This document shows, piece by piece, positions 21,713-34,605 of a stretch of 64,000 nucleotides of DNA. The position numbers were made by a program, and so were the translations under genes. The stretch covers positions 15,838,098-15,902,097 of the forward strand of contig CM065297.1 in the NCBI GenBank assembly GCA_032871835.1, in the 5' to 3' direction. The stretch is from Dipteronia dyeriana. Taxonomy: Eukaryota; Streptophyta; Magnoliopsida; Sapindales; Sapindaceae. The notes under the pieces were generated by a model. It searched no databases. It was not told the DNA's origin and worked only from the letters and a program-made list of their open reading frames with translations. Numbering within the stretch: position 1 is the first letter of the stretch; every line of letters starts with the position of its first letter.

Positions 21713-23176
21713 ATTTTCTACTTCTCTAGTTTCTCTACCTCTCACTTTATTCTTTGCCTCTTATTTCCACCGTATCTTTCCACCTCTCTCTTTCTTCCTT
21801 TTTTTTTCTTTTCTTCCCATCGAATTCTCTACATCTCTGTTTCGAATTTTTAGTAAACATTTTCGAAGTTCACCATTGAGCAACTCAAACCTAAGTTGAA
21901 TCTTGTTTAAAGCTTCAAATCTTCATCAATAACAAGGGTTTCTTCTAAGGTTAGTTTTTTTTTAAAAAAAAAAAACTCATTACTTTATACCATCAAATGT
22001 GTGTATTATTGTTGTTTATTTTTGTGAAAATAGTTTATATGTACATAATAAAGCAGTTGAAATGGTGGAAAATGTCACTATTTTTATGTTGGATTTTGAG
22101 AGTATCAATAAATTAATAAGTTAAGTTTAAAAGCATTAATGGACTAAAATACCATCATCCCTTTCTTTTATTACGTTTGTATCATTTTTAGTTTTTTTTT
22201 CTAAAAAAAAACCTCAATTGATGGAGGACCTCCATCAATGGAGGACCATTGGTCCTCCATCAATGGAGATGAAAGACCACCATTGGAGGTCAGTTCGAAA
22301 TTGGCTTCCAATGGAGGTTGAAATTGCGAAATCGACTTCCATTGGAGGTCGACCTTTAATGGAGGTCTCGATGAAGAAGATGACTCATTTTTACCCATAA
22401 AGTCTTAAAAATTGAAAAATATATCTAATAAGTATCAGAAATGTCTCGAAAACTACCTGATAAGTCTTAGAAACACCAAAATAAGTCTTGAAAACACTAA
22501 AATAAGTCTTGAAAAACATGAAAAACAAGTCTCAGGAAAAAAAGCGTGATACTTAATCTATGTGTTTTAAGGGTATTTTTATCAAATCTACACTTTAGGT
22601 GCTATTAAAACTTAAATTATTAATTTGGTGATAGTCTTAAAACTCACTCTTTAAAGAGTGCTATCAAATTTTTGAACCCTAATAGAGTATGAGTCTTGTT
22701 TGAATTTGATGTTGTTGTGGTCGATTTACCATTGTTGCTTTGAATCTACACAATTTATAGCCTTTTTTTTTCAAAAACGTTGACAACACTGTTTTCTCAA
22801 CGGTGTTTGGATTTCTCAATTGAGGTTGGATACATGTAGAAATATACTATTGGTTTCTCAATTATTTTATTTTGTTTCTAGAATTCCAATAGACATTTGG
22901 ATGTTCGCAACGCCGTTTGAAAGTTCGTAATATTGTTTGGAAATATAGATTTGTAAACAACACACCTTAAAATTGATAAGAGTAATACCCAAATGAATAA
23001 CTTTTGCAAAAGTTTCAAAAAAGGGGTTATGTTGTAACTTGACCCATAAAATAAAAGTAATACTTTTAACAATTCAATAAATATTTTTCTACACTCTATT
23101 TTAATAAAATCCTCTTCCATTAACATAGCTTTGGTAAGCATCCAATAGACGATGGTAGAAAAGTAAAATACAAGTA
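21713..23176. other. Intergenic, pyrimidine-rich start and palindromic GGAGG cluster
   Basis: 21,713-21,960 is CT-rich, like a plant 5' leader, but no coding sequence follows. 22,214-22,345 carries several copies of ATGGAGG in both orientations, forming short palindromes. The rest is AT-rich with no gene. Confidence 0.5.
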
Positions 23177-23893
23177 TGTTGACGGTGATTTTCGGATGGA
23201 TCACACGTTGAACAGAATGTATATGAAATCACACAATTACTAACAAGTTAAAAGAAACAAGAGGATTTTATGTGGTAAAACCCCAAGAATGGGGAAACGT
23301 CCACGGCTGTCGGAAACCGGCGAGGAAAGAACTTCATTATGAATAATCAATTACACACTCAATCTCTCGTGTTCTCAAGAATCTTTTTTTTTTCTCTTTT
23401 TTCAACCCTTCATGAGTATTATTAAGGTCTATTTATACATGCATAGAACCCTAATTCATGCTATACAAGTAAATGGAGTTGATATGTTTGAGTCATTTTA
23501 TTCTTCTTTCTTGTTTTACGTTCTTCACGCATTAGATCCCTTGCCTAATTTGGACTCTGTCATCGATGGGGAAACTCGCTTCCCTATCAAAGTGTGCTTC
23601 GAGACACCTTATTGGAGTAAGATTCATTCTGTAAGTATTTGATAGTCTCCACATGCTGTTCTGCCGATCATCTACCAAAACCCGACCAAGCTTTATTCAC
23701 CCTGATCGGTTATTCAATCCCGATCGGGGGTTTTGTCCTGACCGTCTCAATAGCCCCGACCGGTGTCATGAGACCATCTTTGGTTAGCTTCGGTAGGTTC
23801 AGGAAGGATGACTTTTTGTGACATGGCATCTATATCTCCTGTATCTTTAGGTAATTACGCTGACTTATAATTCTTTAGATTTTACCAGTAACG
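23177..23893 (-). repeat. Element O 3' LTR (left copy)
   Basis: Colinear with 46557-47263; both start TGTTGACGGT on the plus strand. The other edge ends TAACG here and TAACA in the right copy. A TATAAATA motif in minus orientation lies near 23,427-23,440, matching the one in the right copy. Confidence 0.9.
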
Positions 23894-23907
23894 GTACCCC
23901 TTTAAAC
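23894..23907 (-). promoter_or_regulatory. Element O polypurine tract
   Basis: Read on the minus strand, TTTAAAGGGGTACC directly precedes the left LTR. It resembles the TTTAAAGGGTAT before the N 3' LTR. Confidence 0.7.
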
Positions 23908-24303
23908 ATACGGGGTTAGATAAATAATTATCACAAATAGGGCACGTTCGGTTGCGTATGTTTAATTCAGTCTATTATTTTTGTTTTGTAATCCATTAAT
24001 GCCATTTTAATGCGCTACAATTATCAACTACACATATCTTGGCTGATGAAATCATCGCACATCTTTTTCAAAACTCAAACGGCACGTGGTTTTCGATTCT
24101 CGTGTACCTACCCCCACTTTCGGCTGATGACGCATGTCTGCCTGGTGATGTCACTTGCAGGTATATATTGTCTTGAGGTGTTTCACTTCTCTTTTTACGA
24201 TTCAATGTTTTTCTTTAGCAGAACGGTTGATCTCTAATTTTCTATTTCTTCGAGCCTATTATCTTCTCGGATCTTTCATCCTTTCAAACGTTTGTTCAAA
24301 GTA

Positions 24304-27300
24304 TGGACCATATTCTTCGTCATTAATAATTTGAGCTTCTTCTTCGTGCTATTGAGGCTGGCGATGATGAGAATGCTGCAAGACTCGAGTATATTCTTCG
24401 GGGCCATATTCCCTCTTCATACCAACCTACTGTATTAGATGTGGATTATTCTATGGTTCATCCAGAATTTGCTCCCATCTCTTCTGATATTTCTAACTCT
24501 GACCCGATTGATATTTATGTAGATATGTCGAAACAAGGTAGCTCCAAGCGGACCACTAGAGCCTCTCCCATAGAATCTGCACGCGCAACAATAGACTTGA
24601 AAATACATTCACAACTTCTCAAAATGAAGGACGTACCACGAGAGCGACAAGCTCAGATGCTAAGGTTCAACGCCAATCACCCCTATTCATTCGATGAGAT
24701 AAATGTTGTGGCTGAGGTTGAGCTAGCGAAGTTCGATGACCGATTTGATCTGACCAGTGAGTAAAAATTATACTGTAGCGGCGACCAGGCTGTATCGAAC
24801 CCTCCCTCCGGTGTGGTTGTTATATACAAGGCCATGTTATCCTAAGGGGTTACTCTCCCCCTTCAACCTTTTATCGCTCGATTCCTGGTGAATGCTGGCA
24901 TTGCTCCCACCGGCATTGCTCCCCCCCAACTAACCCCTAATTCTTACCGGGTATTGGTCAGTTTGGGGCAAATATGGAAAAAACATGGGGAAAAACAACC
25001 CCAAAAGAGATCCGTATTTTTTATACACTGAACCGATCTGATAGTGAAGGAACTTTCTACCCTCAATCCACAACTCAAAGCTTGTGGATTCCTCATAGAT
25101 ATAAGGGGAAACATGTACCCCTTCGGATAAATATCATAATGGATTTATCTGGGCTTCCCCTCTTCAAAAAAGTACTGGAAGAATAGTTGGTTCTTCGTTG
25201 GAGGTGACTGAGGTGAAGTAGTAGTCGCTGACCCCGTACAAGGGTTGATACGAAACAGAGTTCCAAGGCACTTCTGCAATCCTGGCATTGGAACAAAACT
25301 TCCCCCTCTCTGACAAAGAGCCAGATTGATATGGTTGTCAAAGCGGCTAAGACCTCTTGAGAGGAAATGGATCGCCGTATCTTTCCCTGGATTTCTGCCC
25401 GTCGTAGATGATATGAGTCATCCTTGCTTTATTTTTAGTGTAAACTATTATGCGTACCTTTTTCCTACTCTAATTTTTGAATATCGTATGGCACTTTTTC
25501 CTTTCAGTTTACGATATGGACATCGTCGCAGGTGATCAAACTGAGAAGGCCAAGCATGTCGATCGAATTAGTAGGAAGGCTACAACCGATCAGGTTGCAC
25601 AGGGAACTGCTCCACCTGAACATGATCTGGTGGAACATAAGTATGAATCTGACCGCCATTCCTTAAATGTCTCCCCTGAACATGTTGGTACTAGTGATCG
25701 CCATCCTTCATGGGCTCAAAGTGATCGTCGGGGCCATTCCAAAGAAAGAGTCGGTCGGGTGCGGTCCAGTTCTGAAGCATCTGATCAAGACTTGATTGAG
25801 ATAGGTCTGAAAGGGAGCATCAGGGAAGGGATGATTCGTGAAGGAAGAAATCACATGAAGTGGATGTGACAGACAAGGCTCCAAGCCATAAGGTGGCTAA
25901 GACTGCTGAAGGGTCATCCGCTCCCAATGCCCTTCGCATGAGAGTGGGTCTTGCATCCGGAGTTGACCCAATATTGCCTACCCCAGTGGTCGATCCAATC
26001 ATTTTAGAGGAGGATGGGGAAGAGAAGGAGGATCAAGAGACTGTTTCCGTCCTTATTTCATGAAAACTGTGATTCAAAATAAGGAGCGATCAGGGTACAT
26101 CAAACTTGTCTTCCGCTCCCTTCGAACCAATCAAAATTGTAGACCAGATGCTTCCTTCGAATGAGTCTTCCCAAGTTCAGGTTATGTCACCCTCTCATTG
26201 CCCCGAGAAGGCTCCTATACAGTTTACCGTTAGGTGCCAGATCATTTTTCTGATTTCGAAGGTGACGATGGTGGTCCCGACGAGGAAGAGAAGATAGCTA
26301 ATGAAAACTTCCTTGATCTGTCTGAGGAGCAGGCTCTCCATTCTATTTTAGAATCAGGGAAATGAGTAGCTATACAGTTAGAGGGGGATATCAGGATGAG
26401 TGAGCTTATTGGTGCCCCTTCCACTAGGCCTGTTGGGTTTCTTCCTCCCTAGGGTGCTATCGAAAGTTAAATTTCTGAGAACGAAGGCCCCCAGGTTTCT
26501 ACATCTATTAATCTTCTTGGGGAATACGTTGGGATTTCAATGACTCCAACCACTGTAAATAGTGATATTCCCTCCTCTTCTCGGGATCAGTTTGCTCCTA
26601 TTTTCACAAATGAGCTTCCTCGTTTCCTTTCATCCAGAATTTCTCAGACCGACCCCCTTTCTATGTTTCACTCAATGTCATCAAGGGTTGGATACATTGG
26701 CGAAGTGTATTGGAAGGATGCCAAAGATGCTGCAGATTTTGAGAGGGTCTGCATGATATTTAATAATAGTGTTTTTGTAAGTCTTTCCACCATTTTGATT
26801 GTTTTTCTCCTGATCTTTCCATTTGTCTGATTTACCTTTTATTGATCCTTTGCAGGTGGTAGAGGAGTTGACTCAGGCTCTTTCTAAGAAGAATAAACAT
26901 GCTGCTGAGATTTCTCAGTTGAAGCTAGCTCTCGCTGAGAAGGATGAGGCCTTGAAGTCTTCTACTGCTAGTGCTTTCAAGTCTTGTCAGTATGAGAAGA
27001 AGCTGAATGCAAATACAGCAACTAAGATGGCTCTGAGAAAAATGCTTGTGAACATTCAGAATAGAGCCACTACATCGGATGAGGCTCTTAGGAGCTCACT
27101 ACAAGGAACGTTGAGCTGGAGAAGAGAGTTGCCAAGGCTGAACTACGGAGCGTTGAACTTGAATCAAGGGCCATCTTGGCTGAGACAGTAGCGAAGAAGG
27201 CTCGGGAAGAAACTCAGATTGCGTAGGACTCTCTTACCTTATCTTAGTAGAAGACACTGAAGGTGCAACATGCGTCTAAGGAGACTAGGCTTCTCTATGA

Positions 27301-27859
27301 GCATCTCGCCAAAGACTTGGAGCAGTAGCAGGTCAGTATGGAAGTTCTTTCGTATGAAGCCAGGTTAGACCTGAAGGTTCAAAATGTTGATCGGTACAAG
27401 AGGTCCCTTGTTTTCAATGCTACACTGATGAGAGAGTTTGAGAGAGGCCTGGCAATTGCCAGGGTGTTTTTTAGTGCGAAGGAAGGGTCTTCCAAAGAGG
27501 CTCGCTTGAAGTGGGACCGAACAATATCTAAGCATCAGAGGGAGTCCTTGGAAGAGATAAAGAACTAGCGGATTAGGTAGAAGGCCTATCGCAAATCTAT
27601 CAGAAAGGACCCTCACCCCATGCATCATAAACTCCCTTCAAAGGTATCCCTTGTGTCCTTCCATGCTGGTCAGGACAGTAGCGCTCTGACCAAAGGGGTC
27701 GACGTTGGTCCTTCAACGGATGTAGATTATTCTCCCTTTGCGTCTACTGATCCTGATGACAATATTTCCTAGTCATATTTTAGAGACTTCAATGAAGATC
27801 AAGACGATGGTGTCCCTTCTTCCGGTCCAAGGAGCTCCTCAGTTGCTGGGAACAACTGA
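24304..27859 (+). pseudogene. Antisense accessory ORF of element O (putative plant gypsy-type transposon protein), broken
   Basis: This gene-like unit lies between integrase and the 3' LTR but in the opposite orientation to gag-pol. An acidic N-terminal part (EAGDDENAARLEYILRG, then DLKIHSQLLKMKDVPRE) is followed by a conserved block with LPLQPFIARFLVNAGIAP, PNSYRVLVSLGQIW and YWKNSWFFVGGD. This looks like the family called putative gypsy type transposon (Transposase_28). A hydrophilic linker and a coiled coil (VVEELTQALSKKNKHAAEI and onward, 26,856-27,560) end at TGA 27857-27859. A GT-AG intron at about 26,777-26,855 and another near 25,438-25,508 can be placed. Many stops occur. The function of this family is unknown; antisense accessory ORFs are known in Tat elements. 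Confidence 0.6.
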
Positions 27860-28229
27860 TGCATCTCTGCTTTTATAGATATTTAATATGTATTTACATT
27901 TGTAATATTCGACATACTATGACAGTTAATTTATATTTTTCCCTTATTTGCTTGTCTTCAAGATATATACCATTTTCTGTGTGTGGTTTCTTATGCTTGC
28001 GTTCATTCATATTTTAGCACAACCGGAGCTATGCATGCTGACCCATGCCAGATTGATAGTTATGAGTTAGGCTAAGCAAAACCACTTATATCCCGGTCAT
28101 ATGGGATTGATAAGCCACTCTTCTGAGCTTGTGTCGTCAAGTAATGATTGCCTTATTGCCTCATTTTCGGTGGTCAACCACCCTTAGAGAACTGAATCGT
28201 GCTCTGAGATGATTTCAGGTTTACCTCGG
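27860..28229. other. Element O spacer left of the N solo LTR
   Basis: No gene. Ends with CTCGG (28225-28229), the left half of the target duplication of element N. Confidence 0.6.
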
Positions 28230-29094
28230 TGTTATATGTATATTTTTCGAATGTACAAGTCACTGACAGGTAGGACGATCTCTTAAAATATTGCCAGATG
28301 GGCATCCGAAATGGAATCTAGAAGATACCCTTCAAGATATCACAAAGGAATAAGAACCCGAGTAAGTCTGAACACGGGTATTCGGCACGTTATGTCCTAC
28401 TCAGAATATAGTACTTAGCACATTACATTATACACGGGACAATACGGGAAACCCGAATAAAGAAATCCAGCACACGATTCACACGTGGGTGAACCAAGAA
28501 TCATGCTCCAATACGCAAGACATCCGTACCAAAAAGAGTTTCGAGAAGAATAAAACACCAAACAGGAAACAGATTCTAAGTCACGTAATAACTCAGTTAT
28601 TCTAAAATATTGCATGTCGATTAGGAATGTAAATCCTAAATCAAATCGTGCAATTAGAGTCCCACAAAGATTCAGATTCAGCTCAAAAGATCTCCTAAAC
28701 AGGAAAGAAAATAAAGACGATTCCAACAAGTAAAAAATCATAATTAAATACAAATTTTTTTTCTTACTTATACAACAAGAAATTAGGGTTCTATGCAAGT
28801 AAAAATAAACATATAATCTCATTGCTAAAATAAATAGAACATGTATACAGCAAAAATTACTATAAGAGAGAGGCAAAAGAGATCGAGTGGTGTAATTCTT
28901 CATTAAAATAGTGGATTTGGCTTGGTTGTTTATTCAGCCACCCCGTAGACGTCTCTCCGATCACCAGAGTTTTACCACGTAAACTCGTGTCGTTATTACT
29001 CACATTATATTCTTTTTCTCTTTCTCTTTTTGACAGGTCATAATGAAATCCAACGTTGTTGACTTTCTCACCCATCGAGAAATCAACGTCAACA
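28230..29094 (+). repeat. Solo LTR of element N, with perfect target duplication
   Basis: It starts TGTTATATG and ends CGTCAACA. CTCGG flanks it on both sides (28225-28229 and 29095-29099). It is colinear with 38731-39592 with only a few bases of indel. Neither a primer site nor a polypurine tract is attached, so it is a solo LTR left by LTR-LTR recombination. Landmarks typical of plant gypsy LTR ends include GTGGATTTGGCTTGGTTG and TTTTACCACGTAAACTCG. Confidence 0.85.
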
Positions 29095-29099
29095 CTCGG

Positions 29100-29907
29100 G
29101 TAGATCTATTGTATTTTGTCGCTCGGGTTTTGGTTGCTCCCGATCATTTGTTGTATATCTTTTTATTGAGCATTGTTCGTTTATATATCAATTATGCAGT
29201 TTATATTTATAGACTTTCGTCTTTTATCTGTCAACTAGGTCGTTGGGACGTCTCTCAACAGTTTATTGATCAAGACTTGCTGCGATAAGGCGTAACTTGT
29301 CCTACTAGCTTTATAAGCATCTATGGTTATGTCTGCCTTATCTTATAAGTAGGATTCGCACCTTATCTAGCTTTTGGCTCATCCCGTCGAGTTTGTGTAC
29401 CCCGAAGGCGCCCTAACAGTGCTTCATATGCACCCAATTAGGTTCGGTGAGTGTGCGTTGTTTTGACGACTTATGCTATCGGCCCCCTCACTGGGCCCCT
29501 CGGGATCTCTATCGGTTTCAACCGACATTTTGAGGTATCCTGTAAATGCTATTATGAGCGAATGCCTGATTTCAAACACTGTGCTTGATGTTTTTAACAG
29601 CTCTCTCAGGGGATTTTTATTGATTTCTCATAAATTAAAAAACAAATAGCTAATAATAATTTAAAGCTTAAACTATAGAAATAAAAAAAAGAAAACAAAT
29701 GTAATAATCTCCTTATGGGTAGAAGATCTTTAAATACTGTGCATTGCATGGTCTGGGCAACTCGGCTCCCTTAAGTCAGGAAAGGCGGTATGATTCATGT
29801 TCTGCTATGCCAACTACTTGATATGGTCCTTCCCATTTGTTAGCTAGTGATCCTGCGGACTTGTCCTTTGTATTAAGTATCACCCTCTTCAGAACTACGT
29901 CTCCAAG
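29100..29907 (-). other. Element O spacer, copy 1
   Basis: Non-coding stretch downstream of integrase on the minus strand, colinear with 39598-40402. No gene is seen. Confidence 0.6.
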
Positions 29908-30842
29908 CTAGAATCTTCTAACTTTTACATGCGAGTTGTAATACATTGCTTCTCTCTGTTGGTAAGCGGCATTTCTTACCCTGGACATGTCTCTTCTTTC
30001 TTCCAAATCGTCCAAGTCTTGTTTTATTATCTCCACATTTCTTTCGGGATAGAAGAGTTGTACCATAGGGGACTTATGAATTATCTCAACAGGAATCACT
30101 GCTTCCATCCCAAATGCTAATGAGTAAGGTGTTTCCTTTGTTGAAGTCCATTTCGTAGTCCGATAAGCCCATAAGACTTTGTGAAACTTGTCTGCCCAGT
30201 TTTCTATCTTTCCTTCCAGCTTCGCCTTCAGAGTATGCTTGATTATTTTGTTCACTGCCTCCGTTTGGCCATTAGTCTGAGGGTGAGCTGGTGTGGCATA
30301 ATAGTTCTTAATCCCAAAGAATTGACACATGCTTCTGAAGTTATCACTATCGAATTGAGTCCTGTTATTTGTGATTATGGTTTCTGGGATTCCAAACCGA
30401 TAGATGATGATTTTCTTCACAAAATTGGTCGTGTTAGCCTCGGTGATATGTACCAGTGCTTCCGCTTTAGCCCACTTTATGAAGTAATCAACAACCATTA
30501 TTGTATGTTTTGCCCCTCTTTTAGTTGCAGTAGACATCGGGCCAATCAGATCTATTCCCCACATGGTGAACGACCATAGTGATGTCAAGTTCTTCAATTG
30601 CTCGGGAGGTCTCAGGATGTTATTAGCTATCTTTTGACAGCCAACACACTGATTTGCAACACCTTGTGCTTCTTCACATAGAGTCGGCCAATAAAAGCCT
30701 TACTTGAGATTTTTATATATCAAGCTTTTACCCCCCGAGTGATTCCCACAGACTCCCTTATGGATACTTTCTAGTATTTGCTTACCTTTGATCGAGTCCA
30801 CGCATTTCTGAAGAGCTTTGGAGAAACCTTTTCTGTACAACT
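29908..30842 (-). pseudogene. Element O integrase, C-terminal duplicate truncated at 30,842
   Basis: An uninterrupted 229-codon minus-strand frame (30597-29908) holds the catalytic core: WGIDLIG with Asp16, NGQTEAVNK with Glu113. The central Asp is changed: residue 77 is Asn in the motif IITNNRTQ, where the other copy has IITDNGTQ. Upstream (30,600-30,842) the zinc-binding region is frameshifted, with CVGCQK still readable. At about 30,842 the homology with the full integrase (41,340) breaks and plus-strand gag of element N begins. It cannot be an active integrase. Confidence 0.85.
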
Positions 30843-30849
30843 ATCGAAA

Positions 30850-32430
30850 ATCAATCGATATCCCTAGCAGGTATCCATCAAATCCCTCCTACCAGTGAGG
30901 ATGTAGCTCGTCATTTTCATGATGCACTGCAACAGTTGTTGACAGATACAATACAAGAAGGAATAGATCTATTGGTTGTGAGAGAGGCACATCCGTCAAA
31001 CCCTCCACCTACAAGGCTCCGTTCGGTTATAGTTGGGCCAGAACCAAATGTACTAGTAGCTGTTAGGAACTCAGATCAGTCAAGTTGGGGGTGTAACACA
31101 CAACCAGAACAAGGATCGAGAAACGCCCAAAGAAGAACGACCACTCCAAAGGTGAAGTCACGGTCAAGCGGGGCATGATAGACACTGTAAATATGACCAG
31201 TGTAGGGATTGGTCATAGTCATCAGAGGATAGCGATCAACACCATCGCAAACATCGTCATGGAACCATACACCTGTAAGGATTAGCCCATGAGACTCGAG
31301 AACAGAGTGAAGAGAGGCTGGAAACAGGTATCACGATTACCCGATAGTATAACCATCGTGGAGAACCGGTTGGGGATAGATATGTTATGATTCAGAGCCT
31401 GACCCGAGAAGTCGAAAACAACAGGCGTCAAATGGATGTGTTGATTAGGCGATATGGATATAATGAGTTGTCTGATGATGATTCTGACATTCCTTTACCA
31501 GGGAAATTCTGTGAACGCCATTTCTGAAAAGTTTTAGAATGTCACATGTAGAACAGTTTAAAAAGTATACAGATCCTAAAGAACATGTTAGGCGATATAA
31601 AAGAGCCATGGCTCAATATGCACATGGCAATCCGTTGTTGTGCCTTAATTTCCAACAAACTCTAGGAGATACGGGTTCAAGATGGTTGGAGAGATTGCCT
31701 CGGGTAAGTATTGGGAGTTTCAGTGAGTTGAGCAGAAGTTTCTCGAGACAATGTCTAGGCAATGTGCATAGGAAAAAGTCAATGGCTTAACTTTCTCAAC
31801 TGAAACAAGGAAAAGATAAGTCGTTGAAGAAGTATCTAGGAAAGTTTGGCCAACTAGTCTTAGAAATTGGCAATGTGAATGACGAAGCAATAATTGTTGC
31901 ATTCATAGACAGCCTGCAGAATGGACGGCTGTCTTTTGACCTAAGAAGAGCTCGTATAACCAGATATGTAGATATGATGGATATGGCTGGAGGATATGCA
32001 TTAGTCAAGGAAGAAGAATTAGCAACATGAGGTTGCTACATGCATGGATGGAGATCCGAACAAAAAGATACCGAGTCAAAGGTACAGAACCATAAAGAAA
32101 AACATAAAAGAAATAGCAAACAAAGAAGCAAGGACAAGGGAAATGGGCGTAATAATGACCAGACAGTGAAAAATTTCCGAGGAAAATACACTAATTACAC
32201 CCCACTCCTAAAAAAACAGGAAGAAATCCTAAGCAATACTAGAAGAAAAGAATCTAGTAAAGGAGCCACGTCTGCAATCTCGATTTGATCGGTGAGACAC
32301 GATGAAATTTCCATAAGGAAACAGGTCATGAGACCTCCAAATGTTACCAGCTTAGAGACTACATAGAGACCCTCATTCGGGAAGGACACCTACAAGATAT
32401 AATCCTGAAGAAAGATGAGAAGTCAGAAAT
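30850..32430 (+). pseudogene. Element N gag
   Basis: The N-terminal part reads QIPPTSEDVARHFHDALQQL (30,870-30,930), followed by a low-similarity stretch. The conserved retrotransposon gag core follows at 31,539-32,030: MSHVEQFKKYTDPKEHVRRY, FQQTLGDTGSRWLERLP and SLKKYLGKFGQLVLEIGNVN, with FIDSLQNG. A stop falls at 31,786. A lysine-rich tail and a knuckle-like FHKETGHETSKCYQLRDYIE (about 32,310-32,370) end it. Gag forms the particle around the RNA. Confidence 0.75.
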
Positions 32431-32639
32431 TAAGAAAGAGACCAAATAGATCATAACTCTGGTCGGAACAAAAGGGCTTGTCCCAAGGCAAATGAAGTGA
32501 TACAGACTATCCTCGGAGGACCATCAACTGGGAGAAGTAACTGGGAGCGGACTCAGGAAATCTGAGAAGCGGTGGAGGCAAGGCAAAATTATAATGTCAA
32601 CTCCGTCGAGTCAGACACGAAAAGAATAGAGGAATGATG

Positions 32640-33060
32640 GGACCCGATAATATTCACGGAGCCTAATTCAAATGAGTTCGATGTCCGACCAAATGAAGCA
32701 TTCGTCATAAGTGCCCGAATTAGCCATAGAGAAGTCAGGAGAATTTTAGAAAACAATGGCAGTTCGGCAAACATTCTCAATGTGGCTGTTTATGATCAAC
32801 TTAGGTTGGATCGAAAGGATTTACAACCTTTCCATACCCCACTCAAAGGATTCGGAGGAGTCGAGGTCAAGTCGGGACAGCGAAGCTGCCCGTAAAAGTC
32901 GGAGTAGCTAGTTGTCAGAAAACAGTGTTACTCGACTTTGTAGTGGTAGACCTGGACAATTGGCCTTATAATGCGCTATTAGGTCGACCATTCCTGAACA
33001 AAACTAAGACAGTAACGACTACCTACGCTCTAATAATCAAATTCCCAACTGAATGAGGGG
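32640..33060 (+). pseudogene. Element N aspartic protease
   Basis: SHREVRRILENNGSSANIL (about 32,722-32,778) is the active-site segment; the catalytic Asp position reads Glu-Asn rather than Ile-Asp. LRLDRKDLQPFHTPLKGFGG, KTVLLDFVVVDLDNWPYNAL and LGRPFLNKTKTV follow. A frameshift around 32,870 and a TGA at 33,055 break it. Confidence 0.75.
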
Positions 33061-33086
33061 TAGGAGTAGTCAAAGGTTCCCAGGAG

Positions 33087-34600
33087 ATGGCCAGAAGAGC
33101 TAATCTTTTGGTTTACAAAGACAGAGACAATAGTGAGCAAGTTTGTGCCATAACACAACCGGATCAGATCAAGCAGGAATCACTGTTATTCGAGTTCGAT
33201 CCAAGGGAAGAACCGGAGGTATCTAAAAGTGAACCGATAGAAGTGGTAGTCTTAAAGGAAGATGAACCAAATAAGAAGATCAAAATTGGGGCCAATTTGG
33301 AAGGAAAGGTTAAGAAGGACCTTAATAATTTGCTTAGAGAATACAAAGATGTGTTCGCTTGGAGTCATGAAGACATGGTAGGGATAGATACCCGAATAAT
33401 ATCACATCATCTAGCGGTGGATTCAAACGCAAAACCAGTAATACAAAAGAGAAGATCATTTAACCTCGAGAGAAGTCGAGAAATTAAGCAGGAAGTGGAG
33501 AAGTTACTCGCTGTAGGGTCGATCAAAGAAATCAGCTACCCTCAGTAGGTAGCAAACGTGGTCCTAGTCCAAAAGAAAATTGGTCAGTGGAGAATGTGCT
33601 TGAACTTCACGGGCCTGTACAAGGCCTGCCCAAAGGACAGTTTTCCACTTTCGAGAATAGATAAATTGGTTGATGCTACATCGGGCCATGAATTACTTAG
33701 TTTCATAGACGCTTACTCGGGATACAATCAAATCTGAATGAAAAGGGTTGACGAAAAAAAGACAACATTCACGACCATCAAGGCTTATAATGTTATACCG
33801 TAATGCCTTTTGGGTTAAAAAATATTGGAGCAACATACTGAATATTGGTCAATAGGATTTTTACTCGTCAAATAGGAAGAAACATGGAAGTTTACATAGA
33901 CGACATGTTAACCAAAAGTGTCTCAACAAACGAACATACTTCAAACCTGCGGGAAACATTTGACAACTTGAGGAGGTATCAGATGAAGTTAAATCCAAAC
34001 AAGTGCCTATTTAGGGTCCTGTCATAAAGGTTCCTTAGTTTCCAAGTTCATTAAAAGGGAATCGAAGTGAACCCTTTGAAGATTCAGGCCCTTCAAAAAT
34101 TGACTTCGTCGAGAACGCTAAAAGATGTGAAACGCTTAACAGGATGCTTAGCCTCATTGGGCAATTTATTTCAAAGGCCACAGATAGATGTGATCAATTT
34201 TTCAAAGTGATCAAAAAGGGGAAAGGACTCGAATGGAATGAAGAGTACGAGCAGGCATTCCTGAAAATTAAAGAGTACTTAGGGCAGGCTCCCATCCTTT
34301 CAAAACCTAAAATGGGAGAAAAACTGCACGTGTACTTATCCATTACAGAATTAGCAATAAGCTCGGTTTTATTCATGACAGAAGACGGAGTATAGAGGCC
34401 AGTATACTACACCAGCAAAGCTCTTCTTCTAGCTGAAACCAGGTATTCACAAGTGGAAAAAATGGCTCTAGCGTTGGTTTTGGCAACAAGAAAGCTGATG
34501 CCATACGTTCAGGCTCATAGAATCCGGGTTCTCACCGATTGCCCACTTAATCCAATCTTACAGAAGCTAGAAATTTCATGGAGATTAACTAAATAGGCAA
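33087..34600 (+). pseudogene. Element N reverse transcriptase
   Basis: It opens with a linker and REYKDVFAWSHEDMVGIDTR, then HLAVDSNAKPVIQKRRSF, VEKLLAVGSIKEISYPQ, a stop, GQWRMCLNFTGLYKACPKD and ELLSFIDAYSGYNQI. The catalytic box reads YIDD (33,893-33,904), a conservative variant of YVDD. The thumb and connection follow with TGCLASLGQFISKATDR-like text, EYEQAFLKIKEYLGQAPILS and RPVYYTSKALLLAETRYSQ. Stops and frameshifts at 33,546, 33,737, 33,800-33,840, 34,024 and 34,393 disable it. Confidence 0.85.
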
Positions 34601-34605
34601 TCGAT

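Noticed and set aside
22201..22400. Rho-independent-type terminator from the GGAGG palindromes
   Set aside because: Plant nuclear DNA context and lack of an upstream gene.
22878..23204. 108-codon minus-strand frame
   Set aside because: It crosses the start of the O LTR and has no domain.
28415..28903. 162-codon minus-strand frame
   Set aside because: It lies wholly inside the N solo LTR, opposite to its sense, and is not kept in the 38,731-39,592 copy.
30181..30579. 132-codon plus-strand frame
   Set aside because: It is the antisense shadow of the integrase; the same shadow appears at 40,730-41,077.
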